Source of the DNA: Amyelois transitella
Lineage: Eukaryota; Arthropoda; Insecta; Lepidoptera; Pyralidae
Assembly: GCF_032362555.1 (NCBI RefSeq)
Contig: NC_083514.1
Span: 9,161,001-9,225,000, forward strand
DNA: 64,000 bases
Direction of reading: 5' to 3'
Shown here: in pieces, positions 12,908-24,600 of the stretch
Layout of the letters: the number at the start of each line of letters is the position of its first letter
How positions within the stretch are numbered: position 1 is the first letter of the stretch
Position numbers and translations under genes: made by a program
Notes under the pieces: generated by a model
The model's database searches: none
What the model saw: the letters and a program-made list of their open reading frames with translations, nothing else
What the model was told of the DNA's origin: nothing

Positions 12908-13782
12908 CAGTCAAAACCTGATATAACGACATTGAAGGGACCGTATAGTTGCCGACGTTATATCCGATTGTCGTTATATGCAATACAGTCATATACACAA
13001 GTACAGTAGTTACATATATGTATGTTTTATCATATAAAGTTATTTATCTAGTATAAGTGTAAGTTATAAATGTAAAAGAGTCAAATAAGACATAAAAATA
13101 TTTATAACGAAATAATTAGAATACAAAATGTACTTAGCCGCTAGTTACGGGTTACAAAATTACACTACATCAGTCAGTCTCAAATATTTTTTGCATTTTA
13201 CGTTTCATACTCCTCAAGGTATGAGTATCATCAATATCAAACTGTTCATTAAATGCAACAAATTTCGGAATAGAGCTTGTGATAGAGAGAGACCTTTGAA
13301 ACCTGCATGGCGAAAGCAGTTAGCTATAGTGGTCTGTGTGACCTTTTCCCAAGCTTCCGATATCATTAGAATTGCATCCAGAACAGAGAGAGTTTTAATG
13401 CTGTTATCAATATCAATATTCTGTATCATTTGTAACACTTGAAGTTTTCTGTATTGTGTTTTTAAACAATTGGTCTAAAATATGCAAGGTCAAATGGCCG
13501 CAAAGTGGGAGTAAGTAATAATATACAAAATATTTCTTCAATGCTTATCAATAAGATTTAAAATCGTTTGTATTGTTTTGTTTTGAGCGGATCGGTTGGT
13601 CGTTATAGCCGATGAATATCGATAAAGTTTCGTCGTTGTAAGCGATATGTCGCTGTATCCGATGTTGTTATAAGCGGTTTGTTTACTGAATAGTTTACTA
13701 GGAATTCGGACGGGACCATACAATCTGGCTGTAATAACCGATAGGTCGTTGTAAACGATGTCGTTATAAACAGTTTTGACTG
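12908..13782 (-). mobile_element. Internally deleted pogo/Tigger DNA transposon with TIRs and TA target duplication
   Basis: The termini CAGTCAAAAC (12908) and GTTTTGACTG (13773-13782) form inverted repeats that extend ~27 bp with mismatches, including ATAACGACAT. TA flanks both sides. The reverse-strand frame 13438-13214 reads LSVLDAILMISEAWEKVTQTTIANCFRHAGF, typical of the end of a Tigger/CENP-B-like transposase. The DNA-binding and DDE regions are missing, so this is a dead derivative. Confidence 0.88.
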
Positions 13783-14035
13783 TATACTCAAAACATTTCC
13801 TTTCCCGATGAATACCTTGTCTTATTTTGGCTAGAAATATACCTGAGAATTCGCTCATAAAATACATACCTATGTACACATAATCACGTCTTTATTCCTT
13901 ACGAGGTAGATAGCACCTAGTCTAACTAGTCTTTAAAAGATAGTGATCAGCTGTGTAGAGATTTAAAACATTTCAATTCATTTGTATCGGATACTTCATA
14001 TTACTTAATAATTGTTATATCTTTTGGTTTCACAA

Positions 14036-14135
14036 CACTGATTGACGTCAAATAAATTACTTAAAATATAAGTTTACTGCCGCTTCCAAAGCGTCAGTGC
14101 AGAAGAAGCGGTAACAAACCGCACTGCAGTATTTT
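14036..14135 (-). repeat. Dispersed repeat D, partial copy
   Basis: GATTGACGTCAAATAAATTA, TACTGCCGCTTCCAAAGCG, GCACTGCAGTATTTTC. Confidence 0.65.
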
Positions 14136-14137
14136 CT

Positions 14138-14326
14138 TCGAATAGTGACAGGTTGTTGGTCCATCGCCAAATAAAAGAATCTGTCTGTCTTAAGTTTATT
14201 AGCCTTTGCTCGTGACAGTGTGAAAAATATAAAGAAATAGTAACAGCTGAACGTGGCCTGTCAGTCATTCAAGACTGCTGGCTCTGTCTACCCCTACCCC
14301 TACTAAGAAATATAGACGTGATTATA
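14138..14326. mobile_element. SINE-A with inverted 5' part
   Basis: 14138-14206 is a reverse-oriented middle segment (AATAGTGACAGGTTGTTGG). 14246-14326 is the forward tail (AGCTGAACGTGGCCTGTCAG to ATAGACGTGATTATA). Confidence 0.65.
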
Positions 14327-14376
14327 TAAATGAATGAATGGAATAATATTATTTCACAAACAAACGTAGGCTATTT

Positions 14377-14379
<3 letters not shown>

Positions 14380-14407
<28 letters not shown>
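14380..14407. repeat. (TA)n microsatellite
   Basis: Uninterrupted TA dinucleotides immediately beside a reverse SINE-A. Confidence 0.95.
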
Positions 14408-14410
<3 letters not shown>

Positions 14411-14641
14411 ATCACGTCTATATCCCTTGCGGGGTAGACAGAGCCAACAGTTTTGAAAAGACTGAATGGCTACGTTCAGCTATTTGGCTTAATGATAGAA
14501 TTGAGATTCTAGCTAGCCCATCGCCTGAAAAAGAATCCCAAGTTTGTAAGCCTATCCCTTTGTCGCCTTTTACGACATCCATGGAAAAGTGATGGAGTGG
14601 TCCTATTCTTTTTTGTATTAGTGCCGAAAACCACACGGCAC
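14411..14641 (-). mobile_element. SINE-A, near full length, beside a (TA)n run
   Basis: ATCACGTCTATATCCCTTGC to AACCACACGGCAC. A ~28-base TA run (14380-14407) replaces the usual (CATA)n tail. Confidence 0.9.
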
Positions 14642-14849
14642 TCGGCATTTAAACTTTTATTAGAGTTATTTAAATTTAAGAATGTGGATAAAGCAAAAAA
14701 GTACAAAAGATGGACTCCAGTGCAAAATGTAGTTTCTCCCTACCCCTCTGTAAGAGAAGTTTTATATATGTTATTTGAAAATATACATAGCTTTAGAATA
14801 CAAAACTTTATTCAGGAATTACGGGGTAAGAGATGAGGTTTTTATGATA

Positions 14850-14965
14850 CTATCGTAGCAGATAGTAGACGACGTAGCAGAATACTCGTTGCTACGCCAA
14901 CGCTGTAGAATGTAGCGAAGATCTCGTAGCCACTGCTACGCATCTTCTACGCTTACGCTTACCTG
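14850..14965. repeat. Cluster of CGTAGC / GCTACG words
   Basis: TCGTAGCAGATAGTAGACG, CGTAGCAG, TTGCTACGCC, ATGTAGCG, TCGTAGCC, TGCTACGC and TTCTACGC follow one another on both strands. Confidence 0.7.
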
Positions 14966-15926
14966 GGTGACCGAGCGGAGCCGATATAAAAATATGTAGA
15001 AGAAGACTTTAATTTTGTGAGTAGGTATGAACGAATAAAATTTTATTCAAATAAATAAATAAAAAAGGTGGCCTATTGCATTCTACAATCTCGTCTAGGC
15101 AACATACTCTATAAAATGTCGGTTTATCCCACTTGTCCCATTGATTTGTCGCTTTGGAGAAATTTTAAGGATAATACGCGCCTTCTTAATCCAGCCCGGC
15201 CAATGGTCTGCTTTGACATTGCTATCTCTTTTATTTATGTTTGTTTGTTTGTTCCAACTTTGAACAAATCTCAAATTAAGATGCACGCAAGTGTCTTATC
15301 TATGTAACGTCACGTTTCGTGATTATCATTAATCCGAGTTCAGGCGAGAAATATTCACCATTTTGCGCATGCCATTTCTTTGTAAGGTAAAAATTATGCA
15401 AACTTACTATCTTCACTGTACTTAGCACTCTCGGATGAATATGTATGAAGGCGGCGTACAAAAACAGGAACTGTATTTACAAATTTCATTATTCCTCTTA
15501 ACATTTATGAACTCTTATCAGTGGTACAATTTCTCCGAGGAAATTCTTGGATCCTACCTTCGTTCTGAGTACACGTGGCGTATCTAGGTATGACTTCCAT
15601 GGATACATTGAGTATGAGTACGGAAAACAGCTTTTGTTCTTAACTAATTTTGACAAATTCGTGGACTTTTTGTATTTAATATATTTATGATAATTTTCAT
15701 CTTCGACACATCATTCGACGTCAACCAATGTTGTGAAATCACAAAATATGCCAATTATCAAGTGATGTTTCAAATGACCTGTGACAACGAATAAAAATTT
15801 GGAATTTGAATCCTCTAAAAAAGAAAATCTCTTAGCTACTTACAAAAAAAATATCAGCAAAATTTAAACAAGAGTAGCAGAAATATTAGCCTTATCGACA
15901 TAATAAACTCTAATTATAAGAAAACA

Positions 15927-15932
15927 TTTATT
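15927..15932 (-). terminator. poly(A) signal of the EF-hand-like gene
   Basis: Reverse-strand AATAAA about 26 bases downstream of the TGA stop of the EF-hand-like gene. Confidence 0.6.
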
Positions 15933-15957
15933 CCAGAATAACTTGTAAAATTTTAAT

Positions 15958-18264
15958 TCAATCAGGGGGTAACAAGCCGTCAGCAATCATCTTCTGCCTT
16001 CTAGCTTCTTCTCTAGCCTTCTTCTCAGCCTCCTTCCGTTCTTCCTCCGCCTTCTCTTCCGCCGCCTTCTTCATAGCCATCTCAGCCAACGTCTTTTGAT
16101 CCAACTTGAAGAAGTTTATTGGCTCCTTGATATACCTATGATCCTTATTGTTCATATTCTCTATAAACTTGACATAATTAAAAGTTCCATCTTCAACATT
16201 GAAGGTTTTATCTTTAATAGCCAATCGGATCCAATCTACAAATTCGATTTCTTGCAGAGGTTCACCCCAATTTTCCAGTTCAGTTCTAAGTAGTTCAAAA
16301 TCTGCTAAACCAACTTCTTCATCGTCGTGAGCCAATGCAGCGAATGCTTTTGTTACTGCCAACTCGAAATCGTCTCCCCAACCCATCTTAGCTTCGATCA
16401 TGAACAGCCATTCGTGGTATTCAACAGTATCAACTAGATCGTCTTCTAGAAATTGAACGTAAAGCTGTTTTATCTCTGCCGTCTTTGGATTGAAACCAAG
16501 TTTTCTTAGCATTAGAGGGATAGCTTCTATGGGCACCTGGTGACAAAATTAACATTAAAAATATATCTCGCCAATTCAAGTAGGTAAAGTATAGGTAAGC
16601 AAAAGTATAGGTTATCTTATTAAAATAACTGTTACCCACGACTTCGTTCGCGCGGATATTATGAATGCATCGAACGAGACTGAACAACTTGACTAAGATG
16701 CCATTTCCCTAGTTCTTGTTATATAGATGTTCTCATATAGTTTTTCAGCAGGTTTTCAAAATTGTAACCTAGCTATATATTACCCAGTAGCAAATATAAA
16801 TAAGCAAAATACAGTATAAACCTACATTAGATTAGAATATATTCCCCTATCTTTAATCCACTAAGTGCACTATAAAATGTAACAGTGTAATCCAGCAAGC
16901 ATTTAACCTATTTAACCCGTGGATTGCACAGCAAATTTGCAGCAAAATGCGCCATAAAACGGGACAGCCTGAACACAGCCGTGAATCACAGACTGTGAAC
17001 ACGCGAACATATTTTTAGTGTATCGAGGTTAATGGATATATAAGATTTATTGGGATTTGTTAAGCTAGAATGGCCTTTAATTCTTTTGGAGATTATTGGC
17101 TCTGTCTTACCCAGAAGTGATAAAAACGTGATTATGTCAGAAGGCTTATATAGAACAAACATTGTCTTGGGGAAAGTTCAGTTCTAGAGTAGCCTTAACT
17201 GACGAGCTTAAAACGTGATAAATGTAGATGAAGCGAATAAAGTATATGCAAGGACCTATTTCATCCAACGTTCCCATTCACACACTCTCTTTGTGCGTGA
17301 CTAACCCGAAACCGTGTTTTTTTTATCCACCCGCTCCACTTTCAAGTACAATAAGGTATTTCTAATAGATTTAATATTAGCGACCGTCCTCAGAAAACCT
17401 TCTTTCCAACATTTAAAATTGAAACAAAACCCGTCCACAACTTTCCAAGATAATAGGTACATACAGTCAGAGATAATAGAGGGACTTTATCACATGCATT
17501 GATATTACCTCATTTCTATGCACATGCAATAAATACCTTGTCAATATTTTCTTCGTCATGAGCCTTGAACAGCTCCTTGAACTTGGCAAGGTCTTCGGGG
17601 GAGAAGCAGGCGGGTGGGGGAGGGATCTTCTTGGGCTTCGGTGGAGGTCCCATTGCTCCCCCTTTCACGGGTGGAGGAGCTTTCGCTTCCTTGCCTTTTA
17701 TTTGTTCAAATAAAATATAGTTATGTAGTTATCTCATTTGCTTTGCGTGGTAAACATATACAATGGTCTAAGGACACGTTTAGCTGATATGTTGCAATAG
17801 AATTCAGGTTCAAGATACCTACTTAATGACAAGTTGTTAGGTAGGTAGTTTAAGTCTCAAGTTTCTTAGCATTGCCTTTGATCAACTAAGAATTTTCATC
17901 TGCGCGGGAAGTTTAGTAGCGGGCTCTGAACACAAGCCTTTTTTGTTAGAAGATCATCATGAAAAATATTTTTATTAAAATATCAAATACTAGCTTTTAC
18001 CCGCAGCTTCGGCCGCGCGAATTCAGCGCCACGTACAAAAGTGTACAGATTTTTCGCAAATCCCGCCTTAGTTTTTACCGGGAATATATCATATATCCTT
18101 CACCATAGAGTAAGAGTCTTTTATATACGCCAATTTCAAGAAGATTATTTTAGTAGAAACGTGCGAATTGGTAACAAAGAAAACAGATTTACAAACGATT
18201 AGTTGAAAATAAACACGTGATACACGAGTATCTTATACTTACCCTTTTTCCCTTTAGGAGGCAT
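15958..18264 (-). CDS. EF-hand-like (calmodulin-related) protein with proline-rich N-terminus, 252 aa
   Basis: Three exons on the reverse strand: 18264-18243 (start ATG, donor GTAAGT), 17694-17537 and 16536-15958 (stop TGA). Phases join to a 252-residue frame. Residues 1-37 are basic and proline/glycine-rich. Residues ~39-110 resemble a calmodulin N-lobe EF-hand pair: a helix with KFKELFKAHDEENID, then PIEAIPLMLRKLGF, then a second loop around FLEDDLVDTVEYHEWL. A second helical pair follows. The last ~45 residues are a charged K/E/R/A-rich helix, probably coiled coil, ending in LLPPD. The loops lack the regular D-x-D-x-D/N-G calcium pattern, so calcium binding is doubtful. Proteins of this layout include axonemal dynein-regulatory components such as DRC8/EFCAB2, but that link is inference. 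The third exon starts with GTG (Val), which could be mistaken for a start codon; the acceptor AG lies directly before it. An AATAAA signal lies ~26 bases past the stop. Confidence 0.85.
17083..17140 (+). mobile_element. SINE-A tail fragment, diverged
   Basis: TATTGGCTCTGTCTTACCCAG and AACGTGATTATGT match the SINE-A 3' end. Confidence 0.45.
17190..17262 (+). mobile_element. Degenerate LINE-T fragment
   Basis: AATGTAGATGAAGCGAATAAAG and TATGCAAGGACC match the [10 protein letters not shown] segment. It lies in intron 2 of the EF-hand-like gene. Confidence 0.45.
17990..18125 (+). repeat. Repeat E-related head, in intron 1 of the EF-hand-like gene
   Basis: ACTAGCTTTTACCCGCAGCTT followed by CGCGCGAATTCAGCGCCACG. 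Confidence 0.5.
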
Positions 18265-19395
18265 TATGTCCAAAAACTAATAGTTTCGTCTATTCCACAC
18301 GATATTTATGTATTGCAGCTTTAAATCGACAGATTATAAAAATGGTGGTTTATAATGATGTTCGGACACATTTCTCAATGTAGAAAAAATTAGGAAGGAC
18401 CACAGAAATCTGAATAAAAGGATATTTTTACATGGTTTGTTGGAAAATGACCAAAAATGACGTGAATATTTCTATGGTGATAGTCCTTTCAAGAAGGTAT
18501 CATTATAATATTTTGACTGACATAAGATTACGCGCCTAGTTATTACTTTTAATTTTTCATCGTCTTTATAGTATTTATGTAACAGTATGTAATTTAGACA
18601 TTAAAATTAAAAAACACACGAAACTACATAGAAAAGATCCATATCATAAGTATAGATTCTGAAAATTTAAACTCTATTAAATTTCTATTTACTCATAATA
18701 AATGGTCGCTTCAGGCTGTAAATCGCAGACAAATGCAAGAGATTTGTAAAGTAATTATAATAATGAACCAACTATCATTTACCATCTAATAAGTAGCAGT
18801 TATGAGAATGACACACAGTATTCATCTGAAGAATGAGATGAGAAAATCCATTGTGATTCGACTTCATTTGTTACATTGTCCCCAATTCCCGCCCACGAGC
18901 CGCGTCCTAACCCAACACGAGCCACGCTGTAATTTCCGTTATCTTGCTCAATTTGTTTTTGTAAACGCACCAGCCCTGAAATAAGATAATTACACACATT
19001 TGTTAGTACCACAGTGACAACCCACAACATTTTAGGATCGCTGCACACCTCTTTTAACCCTATGGTTTTCGCCAGAAGATAGAACAACTCTATTTGTAGA
19101 CACCATAAGGAGAGAAGGACAAAATTATGAGCTTGATACAAGAGAGCCAACTATTTTGCTTGTTTGTTTGTCTGTGATATCTTTATTGCACAGAAATTTT
19201 AACAGTTACAAGAAATAAAACATAAGTAGTTATATAAAAAATAATTTTTATTATAGTGCACTTATACTACCATTTTAGTACAGTCACGTTTTGCGGAAGC
19301 CTGCAAACTATCTAGAAAACAAGTTTCTAGCTATGCTGCCACCTGGGAAAGGTAGACTGAAGAAATCCTGGCTAGACTTCGTGAACGAATAAGAC

Positions 19396-19523
19396 ATACA
19401 TACATACATATGTTCACGTCTATATCCCTTGCGGAGTAGACAGAGCCAACAGTCTTGAAAAGACTGAATGGCCACGTTCAGCTATTTGGCTTTATGATAG
19501 AATTGAGATTCAAATAGTGAGAC
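19396..19523 (-). mobile_element. SINE-A, 5'-truncated
   Basis: (CATA)n, TTCACGTCTATATCCCTTGC through GATTCAAATAGTGA, then it ends. Confidence 0.85.
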
Positions 19524-19894
19524 AATTATTAAGTGATATTTGAAATGTACCAAAATAATGAATAAAATGTTTTAATTCGAATACCGCGCGATGAAAACGG
19601 CATCGCGCGTGCTATTCTAGTTAGATGTTAGACCAAATAAAATTTACGTACTTAAACGTAGTGCCCTAGTGGAGCGTGAATTATACCACGGGAGTTAAGC
19701 CTCAAGCGAAAATAAGTTTACCGGCTTAAGTATAAAAAGTTCAAAGATTGCTTATTAAAAACTTAGCTTTTCGAACGATTTCCCCACGGACTTAATTCAG
19801 AACTGTCTAAGTTTAAGTAAAAATTATTATACTACCAATCAACTTAGGGCGAAAACACATTTTTTGTATGTATGTTGTAAAGTTTAAATTTATG

Positions 19895-20035
19895 TATGTA
19901 GGCGACTGAGGGAAAGGCTAATAAACTTGGTGATAATGATTCTTCCTGTAGGTGAACAGGCGAGCTATTTGAATCAAGAGTCTTGGCTCTGTCTATCTCG
20001 CAATGAATATAGACGTGACATATGTATGTATATTT
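19895..20035 (+). mobile_element. SINE-A, truncated and internally deleted
   Basis: GTAGGCGACTGAGGG, then GTCTTGGCTCTGTCTATC to GACGTGACATATGTATGTA. Confidence 0.7.
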
Positions 20036-20161
20036 AAATGTATATACTTAGAATCTGATCTATCAATGGAATTTATAAGTTAATGTGGCATGAAAATCGT
20101 TAGGTAAAGTAAGTAGTTTTTGAGATAGGTATTCACAATAATTTGTTAAAATTCAAAGTGT

Positions 20162-20300
20162 TAGATAGATAGATAAAACTGTTTATTGCACCATAAGAGT
20201 AAAACATGCAAAACAGTACAAAAGAGACAGAGATATTACAAAGGCGGACTTATCGCTAATGCAATCTCTTCCAGTCAATCTTTGGGTGGAAATCTTCGCG
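20162..20300 (-). repeat. LINE 3'-end-like repeat (TTTATTGCACC family)
   Basis: GATAGATAAAACTGTTTATTGCACCA, ACAGTACAAAAGAGAC, GGCGGACTTATCGCTAATGC. Related pieces are at 51536-51660 and 57184-57240. Confidence 0.6.
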
Positions 20301-21480
20301 ATGTCTAAGTTCACAGCGTACCACTAGTGAAAGCAAGTAAAGCACTGACAATAACATAAAGTACCTTACTAGGTACTTGTGTATAACTATGTACTAGGTG
20401 GTTGTGTATAAAATTTTATCAAAAGTACCACAATAAAGAAGAAGTTATATTGTTTTTGGTTTGGTGATAAAATTAACATCCTACGCTTATTTAATTACGT
20501 TTTTAACTGTAGGTACCTACGCTCTTTATTAGGTGAACCGGGTGAACGTAACAAATTGTTACCAGGAAAAGCAAACCGCAAACAAACACACCAATCAGTT
20601 ACTGATTCGGAAAATAGTGTCCAGTTGTTTACCAAAACTACCAATCTACTGTGATCTCCCCTTTATTAACACATCACACCTCCCCAAGTGTCTTCTTTTA
20701 ATGGAAAAGCCACGTTTGAGACCCTAATTTGATTTACAGTCGTCGTAACCTTTAATTTCGCCCGATGTAACGACGGAATTATTGCCCGGAAGGTTCGATA
20801 AATTGCCTCAAATTGCTTAGAGTGGTAAAACGCCTTATTTGTACTTAGAAACCACGCGACTCAGTCCGCGTAAAACGAACAATTTCTGTTCCCTTGGGAA
20901 TCCTGCTTTCAAGACATTATTTTAAAAAAAACTTTTTCGTAGTGGAAGGCAAAAAATATTTATCATTTCAAACTCCGTTTCGGTTGACTATTTCCCGCTC
21001 ATTTCACTTACGCAGTGGAAGGCAGGCAAAAGACTTCGCCACAAAATGCCACAGACCTCTTGATCCAGCGGTTTGAGCTTTGCGTTGATACCTGTGTAAG
21101 TCAATAATTACCTATACTATAGAGAACAGTTTTTTATTATATAAAGAAGATTTGACAATAATTTTTATATTCATTTATTTATGTAAGTACCTTGATAGAA
21201 TCAGGGATATATTGGCGAACGAAAGGTCAAATCAAGAGTACTTAGGAACCTAAGCTAAAAGAGACGAGCTTACATCAAGACAATGAAGGTGGATGTAAAA
21301 ACGTAAGAAGTATCTATGCAGGAATCGTGCCAGGATAAAAAGATATACTCTATCCGAGAAAAAGGCTTGATTTTTTTTATGTTTATAAGAATAGTAAAAC
21401 AAACATGAATCAAAATCTGTCGGTCGTGTTTTCTTAAAATAAGTCAACGATAAGTAGAAATATAAAAACAAAACGCAAAT

Positions 21481-21665
21481 GCTGACATGAATGACGCCGC
21501 TATTGACATGGACATGACGCCTGACGCCGACTTTGACAATTATAATTGTCGGTTGTCGGTCGGTTTCGTTTGCGTTTACATCAAATCAACATCAAATTAA
21601 TATAAATTTATTATAAAAACTAGATAAAATCTCATAAATTGTAACTGAATTTATAATAAATAAAG
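21481..21665 (+). promoter_or_regulatory. Proximal 5' region of Uba2 with a 16-bp palindrome
   Basis: Upstream of the Uba2 ATG is the perfect palindrome GACAATTATAATTGTC (21535-21550). It is preceded by repeated TGACGCC and TGACATG units (21483-21530). It may be a binding site or part of the 5' leader; function is not shown by sequence. Confidence 0.35.
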
Positions 21666-24600
21666 ATGGTTGCGAGAGTAGCTGGTGTTTTCGACGAGAA
21701 ACTGACCGAAGCCATTGCCAATTCGAAGATTTTAGTTGTGGGCGCCGGCGGTATAGGTTGTGAAATACTAAAGAATCTCGTGCTCACCGGCTTTCCACAT
21801 ATTGAAATCGTAAGTCTTTTTAAAACTAAAGGAAAATGGCACTTTTGTCCTAGCAAACCTAAGAATCAACATTTTAATTTTGCCCTTGTGACGTAGGAGG
21901 TACGTAAGGTTCAAGTCGTCACATTACAATGATGTGCTAACAGTACTCTGAATATTATACTGACACTCCACCAACACAATACGCTTTAAATCTCATACAT
22001 ACGTTAATAGGGATTATTGCAGAGAAAATACTTTGTTTTTTATTATGATGTCAATGTTTGCATGCACACATGTCCCTCATTCAGATATTCTATATCTAGG
22101 CCTTCACTTTCTATCAATCCTTCCTTAGTACTTCATGGAAAGATCCATATTATGTCTTTTGTGTTCTTTTTGATATTGAATGACTGGTTTTGATCTGCAT
22201 TGGAATCACCTATTCTTTTTATTATCTATATACATATATGAATTTTGCATGCTTTGGATAAACATTTTAGAATATCAAAAATAAATTATTGTTAAATTAA
22301 AGTAGAAGTTTTGTTTTATTCAGCAGAAGAAGAGGGTAACTAAAAGGGATTGCCAAGTTTTACAAAACAATAAATAACTTTTATTCTATTACAAGAATTT
22401 GTACACATAGATAATTATCAAAAATATAATTTGCCTGGATACAGCATCTTAATAATTATTAACAAATGCAAAAATCTGAAAGCAAGTTTGTATATTTGTA
22501 TTCGCTTCATTCGTTATCGACTGAACCAATATTCTTTTAATTTTGCAAATATATGAATTAGTGTGTGGAACCATCATAAGGTATTTTTCATCCCATTAAA
22601 CACTATAGTTCCCATGGAATAAGGGAAAAAAAATTTTTTTTTTTGGTGGTGCTTAATTCGCGCTAGTAGACCATATTCCACCAAAAAATCTACTTATATA
22701 TTATTAAGCTGAAGAGTATGTTTGTTTGAACATGCTAATCTCAGGAACTACCGGTTCAAATTGAAAAGTACTTTTGTGTTGAATGGACCATTTATCAAGG
22801 AAGGCTTTAGGCTATTTAACATCACGCTGTAACTATTAGGAGCAAAAAAATAATGGAAAATGAGAAAAAAACGAGAGAAAATTATTCACCCTTGAGGGCT
22901 TCAATGATGCCCAAAATAACTATTCCACGCAGATGGAGTCGCGGGCACAGCTTGTATTATCTATATTCTATTATAAAGCCAAACACGTGAATGTGGCCTA
23001 TCAGTCTTTCAAGACTGTTGGCTCTTTCTACCCCACAAGGGATATAGACGTGATTATATGTATATACTTATACATACACATATGTATATTTTATGTACAT
23101 TCCATGATTTGTTTTCAGATTGATCTGGACACAATAGACGTGAGCAATCTCAACAGACAGTTCCTGTTTCACAAAGAACATGTTGGCAAGTCGAAGGCTC
23201 AGGTTGCGAAGGACAGTGCTCTCAGCTTCAACCCCAACGTGAACATAATCGCTCATCACGACAGTGTTATAAGGTACATTTGCACACACTATCAATGGTT
23301 TTATTGTACTCAGAACTGAACAAACTCTTTATTTGACCGAAAACTTTCGCGCTCCTTGGAGGAATCTGTTAACTTTTGAGCTGTTAGGGACAGGGTTAAA
23401 CGTTTGGAAAAAGATTGCCATGATGTATATATAAATAATGTGGAAAAATCCATCTTGTGTAATCCCAAATATTTTTGGTCATTTATAAAGACTAAATATA
23501 AATCTAATACTATTCCTTGTAGTCTTAATTTTAACGGTATTAAGGTTAACACGGGAGAAGATATTTGTAATGCCTTTTCCTCGTATTTTCTCTCAAATTT
23601 TTCTAATCATGTGCAAAATTCTCGCCCAGGTCCCTCAGAGATAGACCCTTGTAGTGCGAGTGTTGATATTTCATCTGTAGAAATATCAGTTGAACAAGTA
23701 ACTAAGTTAATTAAAGAACTTGACCCCTTCAAATCGGCTGGACCGGATGATCTGCCCGCATCTTTTCTTATCGCTACTGCTGAAACTATATCCATACCTG
23801 TGACTTTGCTATTTCAGCGCTCCATGCGTGAACATTCTGTTCCATCAATTTGGAAAAAAGCTTTTATTACGCCCGTCCATAAATCAGGGTCAAAGAATAA
23901 TGTAACTAATTTTAGGCCCATTTCCAAACTATGTATTATATTCAAAATTTTCGAAGGTATAATTCACAGACCACTTTACCCGGTACTTAAAGGTGTACTA
24001 TGTTCAAGCCAACATGGATTTGTGAGTGGAAAGTCTACGGTATCCAACCTTCTTATCTTGAACGATTACATGACAGACGTGATGGACAATGGCAGGCAGG
24101 TCGACGTCATCTACACTGATTACAGCAAGTGTTTTGACCGCATTAACCATGATAGACTCATTTTGAAACTGAGCACCATACTTCGTATATAGATAATAGA
24201 TCCCAGGCAGTTGTAATCAATAACTATATATCTAGCTGGGTCGATATACCTAGTGGAATTCCACAAGGTTCCCTCCTAGGCCCTTTATTGTTCATAGTGT
24301 TTATTAATGATATAAGCAGTTGCTTAAGATCTTCTCGTGTCCTATGTTTTGCTGATGACATGAAGATATTTTCAGTGATATCATCTCATGACGATGTGCT
24401 GGCTCTGCAGTCTGATCTTTTACGGTTGGAAAGCTACTGCATGGACAACTGCTTGGATCTAAATCCGTATAAATGTTGTGTCGTTACTTTCACAAGAAAG
24501 AAGAATTACATCTCTGCAACGTACACTTTAAAGAACCAAATGCTGAGGAGAGTTACTTGTGTTAGGGATTTAGGTGTTTATCACGACATTAAATTGACAT

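Larger units (their letters stand above)
1..15957. other. Gene-free 5' stretch of repeat relics and AT-rich sequence
   Basis: No frame here shows a recognisable protein other than transposon remnants. Open frames are all under ~115 codons with no family match. Besides the repeats listed separately, I see no supported feature in 180-1250, 2721-5030, 5840-7380, 10300-11800, 12171-12720 or 14970-15925. Confidence 0.7.
18265..21665. other. Intergenic region between the EF-hand-like gene and Uba2
   Basis: It contains two truncated SINE-A copies and a LINE 3'-end repeat. A relic at ~20850-20890 has GCGACTCAGTCCGCGTAAAAC, as in repeat E. Nothing coding is recognised. Confidence 0.65.

Noticed and set aside
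13538-13879. 113-codon reverse frame as a gene
   Set aside because: Covers the repeat-rich end of the Tigger element and flank; no similarity beyond the terminal repeat sequence.
16096-16293. 65-codon forward frame
   Set aside because: Antisense shadow of the EF-hand-like gene's last exon.
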